The notes: a model not told the origin generated them from the letters alone. A stretch of 64,000 bases of DNA from Streptomyces sp. NBC_01689 (GCF_036250675.1 NZ_CP109592.1:5642001-5706000), one strand, 5' to 3'; numbered from the stretch's first letter, positions 8,781-17,531 are shown. Translations and numbers: made by a program.

Positions 8781-9047
8781 GCAGGGGTCCTTCGCTCACG
8801 GCAGCCGCCCGTTCACCGACTGCGCCCTGTGCGATCACCCTGTGTCTGCGGATGCGCGGGCGCTCGCTGGAGGAGCCCGATCGTGGGTTTCTCGGCGAAG
8901 GAGGTGTGACGCGGGTCACAGGAAATGGGGGGAGGTCGGGGAAATAACCGGGGATGGTTTCCCCGTTTGGCATAGGTGTCCGAGTGAAACGGGGAGCGAA
9001 TCCCCGGATCGCACCCAGATTCCCTACCTGCTTCCGAGGAGGACGCC

Positions 9048-9692
9048 GTGGAGACCGCCACCCCCGTGAAGCGTCGGATGCCCCGGCCCCGGGCCGATGC
9101 GCTGCGCAACCGGGAGCGGATCGTCGCCGCCGCACGCGAGATGTTCGTCGAGTTCGGCTCCGAGGTGCCGTTCGACGAGATCGCCCGCCGTGCCGGTGTC
9201 GGCAACGCCACGGTGTACCGCAACTTCCCCGACCGCGACGCGCTCGCGCGAGAGGTCGTCTGCTCGGTCATGGACCGCACGTCGGAGTGGATCGAGGCGG
9301 CACTCGCCGAGGGCGGCGACGCCTTCGACGCGCTGAGCCGCTTCGTGCACTTCGCGGCGGACGAGCGGATCGGCGCCCTGTGCCCCATGCTCTCCACGGC
9401 CTTCGGTCACAACCACCCGGATCTGTACGCGGCGCGGGAGCGGACCGTGCACCTGATCGAAGCGCTGATGAAGCGTGCCCGGGAGGCCGGCCAACTGCGC
9501 TCCGACGTGGAGTCCGGTGACCTGATGGTCGCCGTCAGCCAGCTCACCCGGCCGCTGCCCGGCACCGCGTGCCAGGGCATCGACCGGTTCGTACACCGTC
9601 ATCTGCAGCTGTTCCTGGACGGTCTGCGGGCACCGGCCCGCTCCGAACTGCCCGGAGTGGCGGCCACCATGGAGGGCCTGAGAACAGCCTGA
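9048..9692 (+). CDS. TetR-family repressor, probably of the adjacent MFS pump
   Basis: This 214-residue protein has an N-terminal TetR helix-turn-helix at about residues 20-66, including FDEIARRAGVGNATVYRNF. The ligand-binding C-terminal part matches the Streptomyces TetR class with CPMLSTAFGHNHPDL. The GTG at 9048 is preceded by GAGGAGG and is preferred to the in-frame upstream region. The next gene in the same direction is a 14-helix DHA2 multidrug exporter, so the likely role is repression of that pump until a drug binds. Confidence 0.88.
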   Translation: METATPVKRRMPRPRADALRNRERIVAAAREMFVEFGSEVPFDEIARRAGVGNATVYRNFPDRDALAREVVCSVMDRTSEWIEAALAEGGDAFDALSRFVHFAADERIGALCPMLSTAFGHNHPDLYAARERTVHLIEALMKRAREAGQLRSDVESGDLMVAVSQLTRPLPGTACQGIDRFVHRHLQLFLDGLRAPARSELPGVAATMEGLRTA

Positions 9693-9978
9693 CCGATCCC
9701 GAGCGACGAGTGCGGGGCGCGACACCGGTCGACAGTCCGGCCGCCCGGCCGTCCGACCGCCGGCCCGTGACCCGCGGCCCCCAGTCCATAGCCCGTAGTC
9801 CGTGATCCATGACCTCCCGTTCATGAGCCCGTAGTCCCAGGCGCGTAGTTCATGACGCACAGTCCGGCAGCCCGTGATCCGGGTTCCGGACGTCCCCGAA
9901 GCCTTCGGCCGTCGACGAGGACGAGCCGTCTCTTTCCCTCACCTTTTTTCACTGCGAAGTACCGGAGTGGGTATCCCC
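9693..9978. repeat. Spacer with degenerate 11-13 bp repeats
   Basis: The spacer between the TetR and MFS genes repeats words such as GCCCGTAGTCC, AGTCCATAGCCC and CCGTGATCC several times between 9765 and 9890. No gene is seen. The promoter of the MFS gene may lie at its right end, where the GC content drops around 9935-9960. Confidence 0.45.
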
Positions 9979-11520
9979 ATGTCTTCATCAGCAACACCGA
10001 CAGCGGCGGCGGCAGCGGCCGACGCGCATTCCAACCGCTGGAAGGCCCTCGCCTTCATCGCGCTCGCCCAGCTGATGGTCGTCCTCGACGCGACCATCGT
10101 GAACATCGCGCTGCCCTCCGCCCAGCGTGACCTGGGAATATCGGACGGCAACCGGCAGTGGGTCATCACGGCCTACGCCCTCGCCTTCGGCGGCCTGCTC
10201 CTCTTCGGCGGCCGCATCGCCGACCTGTGGGGCCGCAAGCGCACCTTCGTCACCGGCCTGATCGGCTTCGCCGGCGCCTCCGCGCTCGGCGGTGCCGCAC
10301 AGGGCGAGGCCCTGCTGCTCGGCGCCCGTGCCCTGCAGGGCGCGTTCGGCGCGCTGCTCGCGCCCGCCGCGCTCTCCCTGCTCGCCGTGATGTTCACGGA
10401 CGCCAAGGAGCGCGCCAAGGCCTTCGGCATCTACGGTGCGATCGCCGGTGGTGGCGGTGCCGTGGGTCTGATCCTGGGCGGATTCCTCACCGAGTACCTG
10501 AACTGGCGCTGGACGTTCTTCGTGAACATCCCGTTCGCGATCATCGCCGCGCTCGGCGCCTACTTCGTCATCCGTGAGCCGGCCGGCGGCCGCAACCGTT
10601 CGGCGCTCGACATCCCGGGCGTGGTCCTGTCCACCCTCGGCCTGGTCTCCCTCGTCTACGGCTTCACCCGCGCCGAGTCGGCCGGCTGGAGCGACTCCAG
10701 CACGATCGGCCTGTTCGTCGCCGCGGTGGTCCTGCTCGCCTCCTTCGTCCTCGTCGAGTCCAAGGTCAAGGCCCCGCTGCTGCCCCTGCGCGTGGTCATC
10801 GACCGCAACCGCGGCGGTGTCTACCTCTCCCTCGGCCTCGCGATCATCGCGATGTTCGGCCTGTTCCTCTTCCTGACCTACTACCTGCAGATCGTGAAGG
10901 GCTACTCGCCGGTGAAGACCGGCTTCGCCTTCCTGCCGATGATCGCGGGCATGATCACGGGCTCCACGCAGATCGGCGCCCGCCTGATGACCCGGGTCCC
11001 GCCCCGGCTGCTGATGGCCCCCGGCTTCCTGACCGCCGCGATCGGCATGCTGCTGCTGACCCAGATGGAGATCGGTTCCTCGTACGCGGGTCTGCTGCTC
11101 CCGGCCCAGCTGCTGCTCGGCCTCGGCATGGGTACGGCGTTCATGCCGGCCATGTCCCTGGCCACGTACGGTGTCCAGCCGCAGGACGCCGGTGTCGCCT
11201 CCGCGATGGTCAACACCTCGCAGCAGGTCGGCGGCGCGATCGGTACGGCGCTGCTGAACACGATCGCCGCCTCGGCGACCACCTCGTACATCGCCGACCA
11301 CATCGGTGGTGCCACCTCCAAGCCGCAGCAGCAGCTGGTCCAGCTGCAGGGTCTGGTGGACGGGTACACCAACGCGATCTGGTTCGCCGTCGGCATCCTG
11401 GTGGTCGCCGCCACGATCGCCGTGACCCTCGTCAACACCGGCCGCCCGGACATGTCGTCGACCGTCGGCTCCGGTGAGGGCAGCGAGGACGAGATCAAGG
11501 TGCCGGTGATCGCCCACTGA
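9979..11520 (+). CDS. MFS multidrug exporter, DHA2 family
   Basis: The 513-residue membrane protein has the 14-helix architecture of EmrB/QacA-type H+/drug antiporters. TM1 carries LAQLMVVLDATIVNIALPS, the DHA2 signature with the membrane-embedded Asp. The cytoplasmic loop 2-3 motif is GGRIADLWGRKRTF. The antiporter motif C lies around AIAGGGGAVGLILGG. The ATG at 9979 follows GGAGTGGG and starts just before TM1; the longer in-frame extension is not hydrophobic. It probably extrudes a toxic organic compound under control of the TetR gene upstream. Confidence 0.92.
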   Translation: MSSSATPTAAAAAADAHSNRWKALAFIALAQLMVVLDATIVNIALPSAQRDLGISDGNRQWVITAYALAFGGLLLFGGRIADLWGRKRTFVTGLIGFAGASALGGAAQGEALLLGARALQGAFGALLAPAALSLLAVMFTDAKERAKAFGIYGAIAGGGGAVGLILGGFLTEYLNWRWTFFVNIPFAIIAALGAYFVIREPAGGRNRSALDIPGVVLSTLGLVSLVYGFTRAESAGWSDSSTIGLFVAAVVLLASFVLVESKVKAPLLPLRVVIDRNRGGVYLSLGLAIIAMFGLFLFLTYYLQIVKGYSPVKTGFAFLPMIAGMITGSTQIGARLMTRVPPRLLMAPGFLTAAIGMLLLTQMEIGSSYAGLLLPAQLLLGLGMGTAFMPAMSLATYGVQPQDAGVASAMVNTSQQVGGAIGTALLNTIAASATTSYIADHIGGATSKPQQQLVQLQGLVDGYTNAIWFAVGILVVAATIAVTLVNTGRPDMSSTVGSGEGSEDEIKVPVIAH

Positions 11521-11543
11521 TCACCCGTCCCCCGGGTACTTCG

Positions 11544-11629
11544 CGTACGGGCGCGGGGTGGGGACGCCTCGCCCGTACGAATCCCAGGGTCCGCCCCGGT
11601 TCCGACCTCGTCGGAGCCGGGGCGGACCC
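11544..11629. terminator. Two hairpins between convergent genes
   Basis: A 9-bp stem (CGTACGGGC with GCCCGTACG, 11544-11579) is followed by a 20-bp stem with one G-U pair and a three-base loop (11587-11629). The second is strong and nearly symmetrical, so it probably ends transcription from both the MFS gene and the MarR gene. Confidence 0.8.
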
Positions 11630-11677
11630 GCGTCCGCGTCCGGTCCGCGCGCGTCCGGCGGGGCGTCGCCGCGGTGG

Positions 11678-12187
11678 CTACCGCAGCCAGGGCAGGTCCG
11701 CGCCCGCGTCCTTCGGCTGGAGTCCCTCGGCGATGACGCGCATGGCGTCGCCGAGGGCCTGGTGCTGTTCGGGGGTGAGCCGGTCGAAGAAGGCCTGGCG
11801 TACGGCGCTGACATGGCCCGGGGCGGCCTTGCGCAGCATCTCCCGGCCGTCGTCGGTGAGCACCGCGAACTGGCCGCGCTTGTCGGAGGGACAGTCCTCC
11901 CGGCGCACCCAGCCGTTCTTCTCCAGACGGGCGATCGCGTGCGAGAGCCGGGAGCGGGTGATCTTGGCGCTCATGGCCAGCTCGGTCATCCTCAGGCGCC
12001 GGCGCGGCGCCTCCTCCAGCTGGACGAGCAGACCGTAGTAGACGTGCGGCATTCCCGCGTCGCGCTGCAGCTGCCGGTCGAGATGGTCCTCGAGGAGGGT
12101 CGCGGCGTGCATGTAGGCACGCCAGGTGCGCTGTTCCTCGTCGGTGAGCCAGCGCGGCTCTTCGGCCGGTGCGGATGCCGTGTTCAT
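11678..12187 (-). CDS. MarR-family regulator
   Basis: This 169-residue winged-helix protein has the MarR core at about residues 45-140: LRMTELAMSAKITRSRLSHA forms the recognition helix and DKRGQFAVLTDDGREML the wing. The ATG at 12187 follows GTGGAG. An upstream ATG in frame (12265) would add residues encoded by the divergent promoter region and was rejected. It is divergent from a LigB-type dioxygenase gene, and the shared gap holds TTGAA/TTCAA repeats that suit MarR binding. It therefore probably represses itself and the dioxygenase and responds to a phenolic ligand. Confidence 0.88.
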   Translation of the reverse strand: MNTASAPAEEPRWLTDEEQRTWRAYMHAATLLEDHLDRQLQRDAGMPHVYYGLLVQLEEAPRRRLRMTELAMSAKITRSRLSHAIARLEKNGWVRREDCPSDKRGQFAVLTDDGREMLRKAAPGHVSAVRQAFFDRLTPEQHQALGDAMRVIAEGLQPKDAGADLPWLR

Positions 12188-12210
12188 GTACTCCACTGTA
12201 CGAGCCTCTT

Positions 12211-12265
12211 CTTGAATATTGAACAAGTCAGGGGTAGAGTCCGGGATAAAAGCTTGAGAGTTCAA
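12211..12265. promoter_or_regulatory. Candidate MarR operators in the divergent promoter
   Basis: Two repeat clusters lie between the divergent starts. The first, at 12211-12227, has TTGAA twice inside CTTG...CAAG. The second, at 12254-12265, is TTGA, four bases, TCAA. This AT-rich patch stands out in its GC-rich surroundings. Binding by the MarR product is inferred. Confidence 0.5.
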
Positions 12266-12315
12266 ACAACTGGCTGATCGGTCCTACGACGAATCCCCCG
12301 GAGGGAGTAGCCGCC

Positions 12316-13128
12316 ATGTCTGTCGCCCCGTCTGACGTCACCGAGGAGCGCGCCCCGCAGGAGCGCATGCCCGCTCTCTATCTCAGTCATGGCGCCCCGC
12401 CGCTGGCCGACGACCCGGTGTGGCCCGGCCAGCTGGCCGCCTGGTCCGCCGAACTGCCCCGCCCCAAGGCGATCCTGATGGTCTCCGCCCACTGGGAGGA
12501 GGCGCCGCTGGCGCTCGGCGCGGTGGAGACCGTACCGCTCGTGTACGACTTCTGGGGCTTCCCCGAGCACTACTACCGCGTGCGCTACGCGGCCCCCGGT
12601 GCTCCCCGGCTCGCCGAGTCCGTCCGCAAGCTGCTGCGCGCACCCGGTGTCCCCGTCCAGGACATCCCGGACCGGGGCCTCGACCACGGCGCCTACGTGC
12701 CCCTGGTCGAGATGTTCCCGGAGGCCGACATCCCCGTCCTGCAGATCTCGATGCCGACCCTCGATCCGGTGAAGCTGATGGACATCGGCCGCAGACTCGC
12801 CCCTCTTCGTGACGAGGGCGTCCTGATCGTCGGCTCCGGATTCTTCACCCACAACCTGGCGGCGCTGCGGCAGGGCGGCGTCCCGTCCTGGTCGGCGGAG
12901 TTCGACGACTGGGGCCACCGGGCGCTGGACGCCCACGACTGGGACGCGCTGCTCGACTTCACCCGCAAGTCGCCGGCCGGGCAGCTGGCCCACCCCCGGA
13001 CCGAGCACTTCGCCCCGCTGTTCGTGACGATGGGCGCGGCCGACGCCACGGGGGAGCTCGACGGTCAGAAGTCCGTGATCGACGGCTTCTGGATGGGGCT
13101 GGCGAAACGGTCGGTCCAGTTCGGCTGA
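12316..13128 (+). CDS. LigB-type extradiol (DODA-like) dioxygenase
   Basis: The 270-residue protein belongs to the class III extradiol ring-cleavage family that includes 4,5-DOPA dioxygenase and E. coli YgiD. Visible markers are LYLSHGAPP near residue 22 (metal-binding His), MVSAHWEE (second His), GLDHGAYVPL (conserved His) and GSGFFTHNL. A non-haem Fe(II) or Zn site is expected. The substrate is probably a catechol-like compound but cannot be read from sequence. The ATG at 12316 follows GGAGGGAG. It is divergent from the MarR gene that probably controls it. Confidence 0.88.
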   Translation: MSVAPSDVTEERAPQERMPALYLSHGAPPLADDPVWPGQLAAWSAELPRPKAILMVSAHWEEAPLALGAVETVPLVYDFWGFPEHYYRVRYAAPGAPRLAESVRKLLRAPGVPVQDIPDRGLDHGAYVPLVEMFPEADIPVLQISMPTLDPVKLMDIGRRLAPLRDEGVLIVGSGFFTHNLAALRQGGVPSWSAEFDDWGHRALDAHDWDALLDFTRKSPAGQLAHPRTEHFAPLFVTMGAADATGELDGQKSVIDGFWMGLAKRSVQFG

Positions 13129-13186
13129 GTCCGCCTCGGGCCCGGCGGCCCGGCCCGGGGGCGGGACCCGGTCGTCCTCGGACGGT

Positions 13187-13741
13187 TCAGAGGTCCTTCT
13201 CGTACCAGGCGACGTCCCAGTAGCGGCCGAACTTCCGGCCCACCTCCCGGTACGTGCCGACGTGCCGGAACCCGAAGCGTTCGTGCAGCCGCACGGACGC
13301 CTCGTTGGGCTGGGCGACGCCCGCGTACGCGCGATGCAGGTCCTCACCGGCGAGCGCCCTGAAGAGCGCCTCGTAGAGGAGCGTGCCGACGCCGCGGCCC
13401 CCGGCGCCGGGGGCGAGGTAGACGGAGACCTCCACCGAGGTCGCGTAGGCGGGCTTCGGGCGGAAGCCGCTGGACGTGGCGTATCCCAGAATCCGACCGG
13501 CCGGCCCCGCGCCCGCCGGTCCCGCGCCCCCCGGCCCTGGGGCCGTGTCCGTGGCAACCATCAGGCGGTGTGGGCCGTCTTGCAGGTGGGAGAGCAGCCA
13601 CGGACGGCGCTCCTCCGGTGTGAGGACCACGGTGTCGAACGTGCAGGGCGTCTCCCGTACGTAGTGGTTGTAGATCTCGGTGAGAGAGTCGAGATCGCCC
13701 TCGGTTCCGGCTCTGACCTGCACATCTGTACGTTCTGGCAT
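13187..13741 (-). CDS. pat: Phosphinothricin-type N-acetyltransferase (GNAT)
   Basis: This 184-residue GNAT protein matches the phosphinothricin/methionine sulfone acetyltransferase family. It has IYNHYVRETPCTFDT near the N-terminus, VEVSVYLAPGAGGRGVGTLL as the acetyl-CoA binding A motif, and NEASVRLHERFGFRHVGTYR near the end. It should acetylate the amino group of phosphinothricin-like amino acids and could give bialaphos tolerance. The ATG at 13741 was chosen because the longer frame crosses the hrdD promoter. It is divergent from hrdD; I recall the same arrangement of a bialaphos-resistance gene beside hrdD in S. coelicolor. A short Gly/Pro/Ala-rich insert at about 70-82 is unusual. Confidence 0.85.
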   Translation of the reverse strand: MPERTDVQVRAGTEGDLDSLTEIYNHYVRETPCTFDTVVLTPEERRPWLLSHLQDGPHRLMVATDTAPGPGGAGPAGAGPAGRILGYATSSGFRPKPAYATSVEVSVYLAPGAGGRGVGTLLYEALFRALAGEDLHRAYAGVAQPNEASVRLHERFGFRHVGTYREVGRKFGRYWDVAWYEKDL

Positions 13742-13804
13742 CGTCTGACCCCCTGCTGTGGCGGCATAGGGTACTGCATGGTCAGAAAAATAGGGGATCG
13801 GGTT

Positions 13805-13831
13805 GGGAATTCTGTCCGGATTCCAGTCGTT
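13805..13831 (+). promoter_or_regulatory. ECF-sigma-type promoter of hrdD
   Basis: GGGAAT at 13805-13810, exactly 18 bases, then GTT at 13829-13831. This is the SigR-type arrangement (GGAAT-N18-GTT) and is also close to SigE promoters. It lies 82 bp upstream of the hrdD start. From memory, hrdD of S. coelicolor has ECF-dependent promoters, which agrees. Confidence 0.75.
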
Positions 13832-13913
13832 GTTTCCTTCGGATGCCGGGCACTCGGATGAGTGGCCGATCCGCCACCAGGACCCGCAAGCCAACCATCG
13901 CAAGGGAGCACGC

Positions 13914-14915
13914 ATGGCAACCCGTGCCGTCGCCCGTCGTCAGTCCGCCACCGGCGAGACCGGCGACGCGGCCCGCAGTGTTCGCGCCGGAGGCGGCGAA
14001 ATCGCCGACCGCGACCTGGTCGGCATGTACCTCGACGAGATCGCGCGCACACCCCTGCTCGACGCCGCCAAGGAAGTCGAGCTGTCCCAGACCATCGAGG
14101 CGGGTGTGTTCGCGCGGCAGATCATCGACGGCGAGGTGGATGCCCCCAAGGCGGACGCGACCCGTGAGGAACTAGAGGCGCTCATCGCCGAGGGCGAGCG
14201 GGCCAAGGACGTCTTCATCCGCTCCAACCTGCGGCTGGTCGTCGCGGTGGCGCGCCGCTACCCGCGCAGCGGCCTCCCGCTGCTGGACCTGATCCAGGAG
14301 GGCAACGCGGGCCTGGTGCGCGCCGTCGAGAAGTTCGACTACCGCAAGGGCTTCAAGTTCTCGACCTACGCGACGTGGTGGATCCGTCAGGCCATCACCC
14401 GGTCCATAGCCGACCAGTCGCGCACGATCCGGCTGCCCGTGCACCTCGTCGAGGAGCTGGGCCGGATCCGGCGTGTGCAGCGCGAGTTCAACCGGAAGAA
14501 CGGACGCGAGCCCGATCACACGGAGATCGCCGCCGAGCTGGACTCGACCCCGGAGCGCGTCGGTGACGTCCTGGACTGGGCCCGCGACCCGGTCTCGCTG
14601 AACATGGCGGTCGACGACGACGGCGACACCCAGTTCGGCGACCTCCTGGAGGACACCTCCGCCGTGTCGCCCGAGCAGTCGGTGCTGACGCTGCTGCGCA
14701 GCGAGGAGCTGGACGACCTGATCGGCCGCCTCGACCAGCGCACGGCCTCGATCATCAAGATGCGGTACGGCATCGAGGACGGCCGCGAGCGCACGCTCAC
14801 CGAGGTCGGCAAGGAGCACGGTCTCACCCGTGAGCGCATCCGCCAGATCGAGAAGCACGCGCTGCTGGAGCTGAAGAAACTGGCCCGTGACACGGGCTTC
14901 GACGCGGCGGCCTGA
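13914..14915 (+). CDS. hrdD: Principal-like RNA polymerase sigma factor HrdD
   Basis: The 333-residue group 2 sigma-70 factor has region 1.2 (DLVGMYLDEIARTPLL) at about 35-50. Region 2 runs over about 98-168 and includes LDLIQEGNAGLVRAVEKFDY and the promoter-recognition part STYATWWIRQAI. Region 3 follows, and region 4 ends with the helix-turn-helix LTEVGKEHGLTRERIRQIE. The length and the neighbouring pat-type gene identify it as HrdD rather than HrdB (about 510), HrdA or HrdC. The ATG at 13914 follows AGGGAG. HrdD directs core RNA polymerase to housekeeping-type promoters and is dispensable in S. coelicolor. Its promoter has an ECF-sigma consensus, so envelope or thiol stress should raise its level. 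Confidence 0.93.
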   Translation: MATRAVARRQSATGETGDAARSVRAGGGEIADRDLVGMYLDEIARTPLLDAAKEVELSQTIEAGVFARQIIDGEVDAPKADATREELEALIAEGERAKDVFIRSNLRLVVAVARRYPRSGLPLLDLIQEGNAGLVRAVEKFDYRKGFKFSTYATWWIRQAITRSIADQSRTIRLPVHLVEELGRIRRVQREFNRKNGREPDHTEIAAELDSTPERVGDVLDWARDPVSLNMAVDDDGDTQFGDLLEDTSAVSPEQSVLTLLRSEELDDLIGRLDQRTASIIKMRYGIEDGRERTLTEVGKEHGLTRERIRQIEKHALLELKKLARDTGFDAAA

Positions 14916-15029
14916 CGAGGCCGGCGGGACGCGGGTGCCGTGACGGCGGTCACGTGACGAGAGCGACGTAATGAGGAGGCGCGGTTCGCGCGGTTCGTGC
15001 GGTTCATACCGGTCCGTTCCGCGTATGGT

Positions 15030-15307
15030 TCGTAGGGATCGAAGCACCCGCCCGGCAGGTCCGGGCGGTGCCACCGGTCCGTATCCGCTCGAGGGCGGCC
15101 ACAGCCGGCCGCACATGGCCGTGTAACGCCGCTTCAACACGCTGGGCCCGGGGCACAAGACCTCAGGGCCCAGGGTTCAGGGTCCCGGGCGCAGCCCCAG
15201 ACCCCCCAGAACCGAGTCCCGACGCACTCCCCCCCCGCGCCGGGACTCTTCCAGAGCCGAGCTTCGGCGCCTTCCCCCCCCTGGCGCCGGGGCTCGGCTC
15301 CTTTTTG
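15030..15307 (+). ncRNA. Possible structured small RNA downstream of hrdD
   Basis: The 560-bp gap after hrdD has no gene but several stable hairpins in a row: GCACCCGCCCGG with CCGGGCGGTGC (15044-15071), TGGGCCC with GGGCCCA (15143-15172), GAGTCCCG with CGGGACTC (15214-15248), and finally a terminator with a U run. A terminator about 340 bp past hrdD would suit either a long 3' UTR or a separate small RNA. A promoter is not clear, although TATGGT at 15024 could be a -10. The boundaries are guesses. Confidence 0.3.
15254..15307 (+). terminator. Strong rho-independent terminator with U run
   Basis: Eighteen-base arms starting at 15254 and 15283, with two G-U pairs and an 11-base C-rich loop, are followed immediately by CTTTTTG. 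This is one of very few terminators in the window with a real T run. Confidence 0.85.
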
Positions 15308-15476
15308 TCCTCGTGTCCGTCCTCGTGCCTGCCCTGTGTTCGTCATGACCGTCCTCGTCGCTGTCCTCGTGCGGGGGAGGCCGACGGGTTCCGGGCAGGC
15401 CGACGGGCCACCCCGTACCTGAACCCCGGGGTGACCCGGATGGCAGAGTCTGCCACAAAGGCATAACCTGCCGACC

Positions 15477-16319
15477 GTGACCGGTACCGAACGCACGGCC
15501 TCCGCCGCCCGTGCCTCTGCCGCCCACGCCGGGAACTCCCTCCACGAGGGTGCCGGTGCCGTCGCCGGTCTCTCGCTGACGGAGCGGCGGAAGGCCGCCA
15601 CCCGGATGGAGATCGCCCGCGCCGCGGCGGAACTCTTCATGAGGCACGGACTGCGGGCCACCCGCGCCGAGGACGTCGCCCGCGCCGCCGGGGTGGCGCC
15701 GCGCACCTTCTACCGCTACTTCGCCTCCAAGGAGGAGGCCCTCGGCCCGCTGTTCTCCGCGGGCGCCGAGAAGTGGGCCGAGGCGGTACGCGACGCCCCG
15801 GCCGGCCTGTCCGTCCCCGACGCGCTGCGCCACGCGGTCGTCCGGACCCTCACCCCCGGGGTCGGGGTGCGGCCTGAGTCCATGGAGTGGGTCCGCTCCC
15901 TGCTCCGCCTGGCCGAGGGGAGCCCCGCCCTGCGCAGAGTGTGGGGCGAGGCGTGCCAGGGGGCGGAGCGCACGCTGGTGGAGGTCCTGGCGGCGCGGCT
16001 CTCCGCGACACGGGACGCCGTGGAGGCCGGAGCGCGCGGCGGCGCGGTGCCGGCGGACGGGGAGGCGTCCGCAGGCGCGGTGTCCGGCGATGCGGCCTCC
16101 GGTGGGGCGGTGTTCGGTGGGGCGGTGTCCCGGGGCGCGGGCCCGTACGTGGCGGCCGCCGGGGTCCGGTTCGGTGCCGCGGTCGCCGGTGCGGCGGTGC
16201 GCGTGGCGGTGGAGACCTGGGCCGCCGGGGACGATCCGGCCGACGGCCCCGCCGGGCCGGTACCGCGAGCGCTGAGCCACCTCGAGGCGCTGCGCGACTT
16301 CCCCTGGGACGCCGCCTGA
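15477..16319 (+). CDS. TetR-family regulator with a Gly/Ala-rich insert
   Basis: This 280-residue protein has a TetR DNA-binding domain at about residues 38-85 (ATRAEDVARAAGVAPRTFYR). The C-terminal domain is interrupted at about 183-222 by a low-complexity Gly-Ala-Ser stretch (GAVSGDAASGGAVFGGAV), which makes it longer than the usual 190-220. The GTG at 15477 is preceded by a poor ribosome site, so the start is less sure. Its position next to hrdD corresponds to S. coelicolor SCO3201, whose overexpression I recall as blocking antibiotic production and sporulation. No obvious target is adjacent. Confidence 0.85.
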   Translation: MTGTERTASAARASAAHAGNSLHEGAGAVAGLSLTERRKAATRMEIARAAAELFMRHGLRATRAEDVARAAGVAPRTFYRYFASKEEALGPLFSAGAEKWAEAVRDAPAGLSVPDALRHAVVRTLTPGVGVRPESMEWVRSLLRLAEGSPALRRVWGEACQGAERTLVEVLAARLSATRDAVEAGARGGAVPADGEASAGAVSGDAASGGAVFGGAVSRGAGPYVAAAGVRFGAAVAGAAVRVAVETWAAGDDPADGPAGPVPRALSHLEALRDFPWDAA

Positions 16320-16476
16320 ACGGGCACGGCCCGGGACCGGCGTGTCGGCGCACCCCGACACGTCTCGTATCCCCGGCGAATCGGGCGCACTCGGCGCACG
16401 CGGCATGTCCGGCGCACTCGGTGTGCCCGGCCTGCCCGGCGTCCCCCTTGCCTCGCCGTGTCCGGGGAGCGGCATC

Positions 16477-17469
16477 TCACCCGACGACGTTCTCGTAGTC
16501 CTCCGCCCCGCCCGTCGCCCGCGTCAGGCGTTCGCCCAAGTCCCTTATGTGGCGCACCAGTTCCGAGGGCCGGTGGACCGTGAACTCGCAGTCGACCAGG
16601 GCGATCCGCACGGCCAGCCACTCCACCGAGTCGCCGGAGGAGGTCCGCAGCCGGCAGCTGTGCTCGTCGATCGGTTCGGGTGAGCCGAGCCACCGGGGCA
16701 GCCGGGCCGCGACGAACGCGGCGGGCGCGGCGAAGGTGACGTCGAACTCGTACGTCTCCTGGCGCCGGTACACCGACTGACGCAGATACTCCGCGGCGTT
16801 CCCGGTCGGCAGCTCGCGCGGTGTGAAGCGGACGCCCGTCGCGAAGGGTTCGCTGACGCGGTCGACGCGGAAGGTGCGCCAGTCGGCGCGGTCGAGGTCG
16901 TAGGCCACGAGGTACCAGCGACGGCCGGTGGACACCAGCCGGTAGGGCTCGGCCTGCCGCCGCGAGGCCGTCCCGTCCCCGGAGCGGTAGGCGAACCGCA
17001 GCCGCTCGTGGCCGGCCACCGAGGAGGCGATCACGGTCAGGGTCTCGGGTGCGATGCTCGCCCCGTCGCCGCTGGTCAGCGGGGTGGTCGCGGCCTGCAG
17101 GGTGGACACGCGGTGCCGCAGCCGGGACGGCAGCACCTGCTCCAGTTTGGCAAGGGCCCGTACGGACGCCTCGTCCACGCCCTCGACCGCGTGCCCGGCG
17201 CCCGCCCGCAGACCCACCGCGATGGCCACCGCCTCCTCGTCGTCGAGCACCAGCGGAGGCATCGCCTTGCCCGCCACCAGCCGGTACCCGCCGTCGGCGC
17301 CCTTCGTCGCCTGCACGGGATAGCCCAGCTCGCGGAGCCGGTCGATGTCGCGGCGAACGGTGCGCCGGGACACCCCGAGCCGCTCCGACAGCTCACCGCC
17401 GGGCCACTCGCGGGGCGTCTGGAGGAGCGAGAGCAGCTGGAGAAGCCGGGCGGGCGTGTCCGTCGTCAT
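16477..17469 (-). CDS. WYL-domain transcriptional regulator
   Basis: The 330-residue protein has an N-terminal winged helix (residues 1-62, GGELSERLGVSRRTVRRDID), then the linker GYRLVAGKAMPPLVLDDEEA and a WYL ligand-binding domain around 140-210. RRWYLVAYDLDRADWRTFRVDR is this family's typical core with Trp-Tyr-Leu. The C-terminal WCX part ends with SVEWLAVRIALVDCEFTVH. The ATG at 17469 is 21 nt into the longest frame and fits family length. It is divergent from an MFS exporter with a 62-bp gap, so it probably controls that pump in response to a small ligand or nucleic acid signal. Confidence 0.88.
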   Translation of the reverse strand: MTTDTPARLLQLLSLLQTPREWPGGELSERLGVSRRTVRRDIDRLRELGYPVQATKGADGGYRLVAGKAMPPLVLDDEEAVAIAVGLRAGAGHAVEGVDEASVRALAKLEQVLPSRLRHRVSTLQAATTPLTSGDGASIAPETLTVIASSVAGHERLRFAYRSGDGTASRRQAEPYRLVSTGRRWYLVAYDLDRADWRTFRVDRVSEPFATGVRFTPRELPTGNAAEYLRQSVYRRQETYEFDVTFAAPAAFVAARLPRWLGSPEPIDEHSCRLRTSSGDSVEWLAVRIALVDCEFTVHRPSELVRHIRDLGERLTRATGGAEDYENVVG

Positions 17470-17531
17470 GTTTCCCAGCGTGCCGCACATCTAGGACACG
17501 ATCTGGCCTAACGGGCCCTTACGTTTCTCCC

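Noticed and set aside
9939..10169. Short minus-strand ORF upstream of the MFS gene
   Set aside because: It overlaps the strongly supported start of the MFS gene and has no features of its own.
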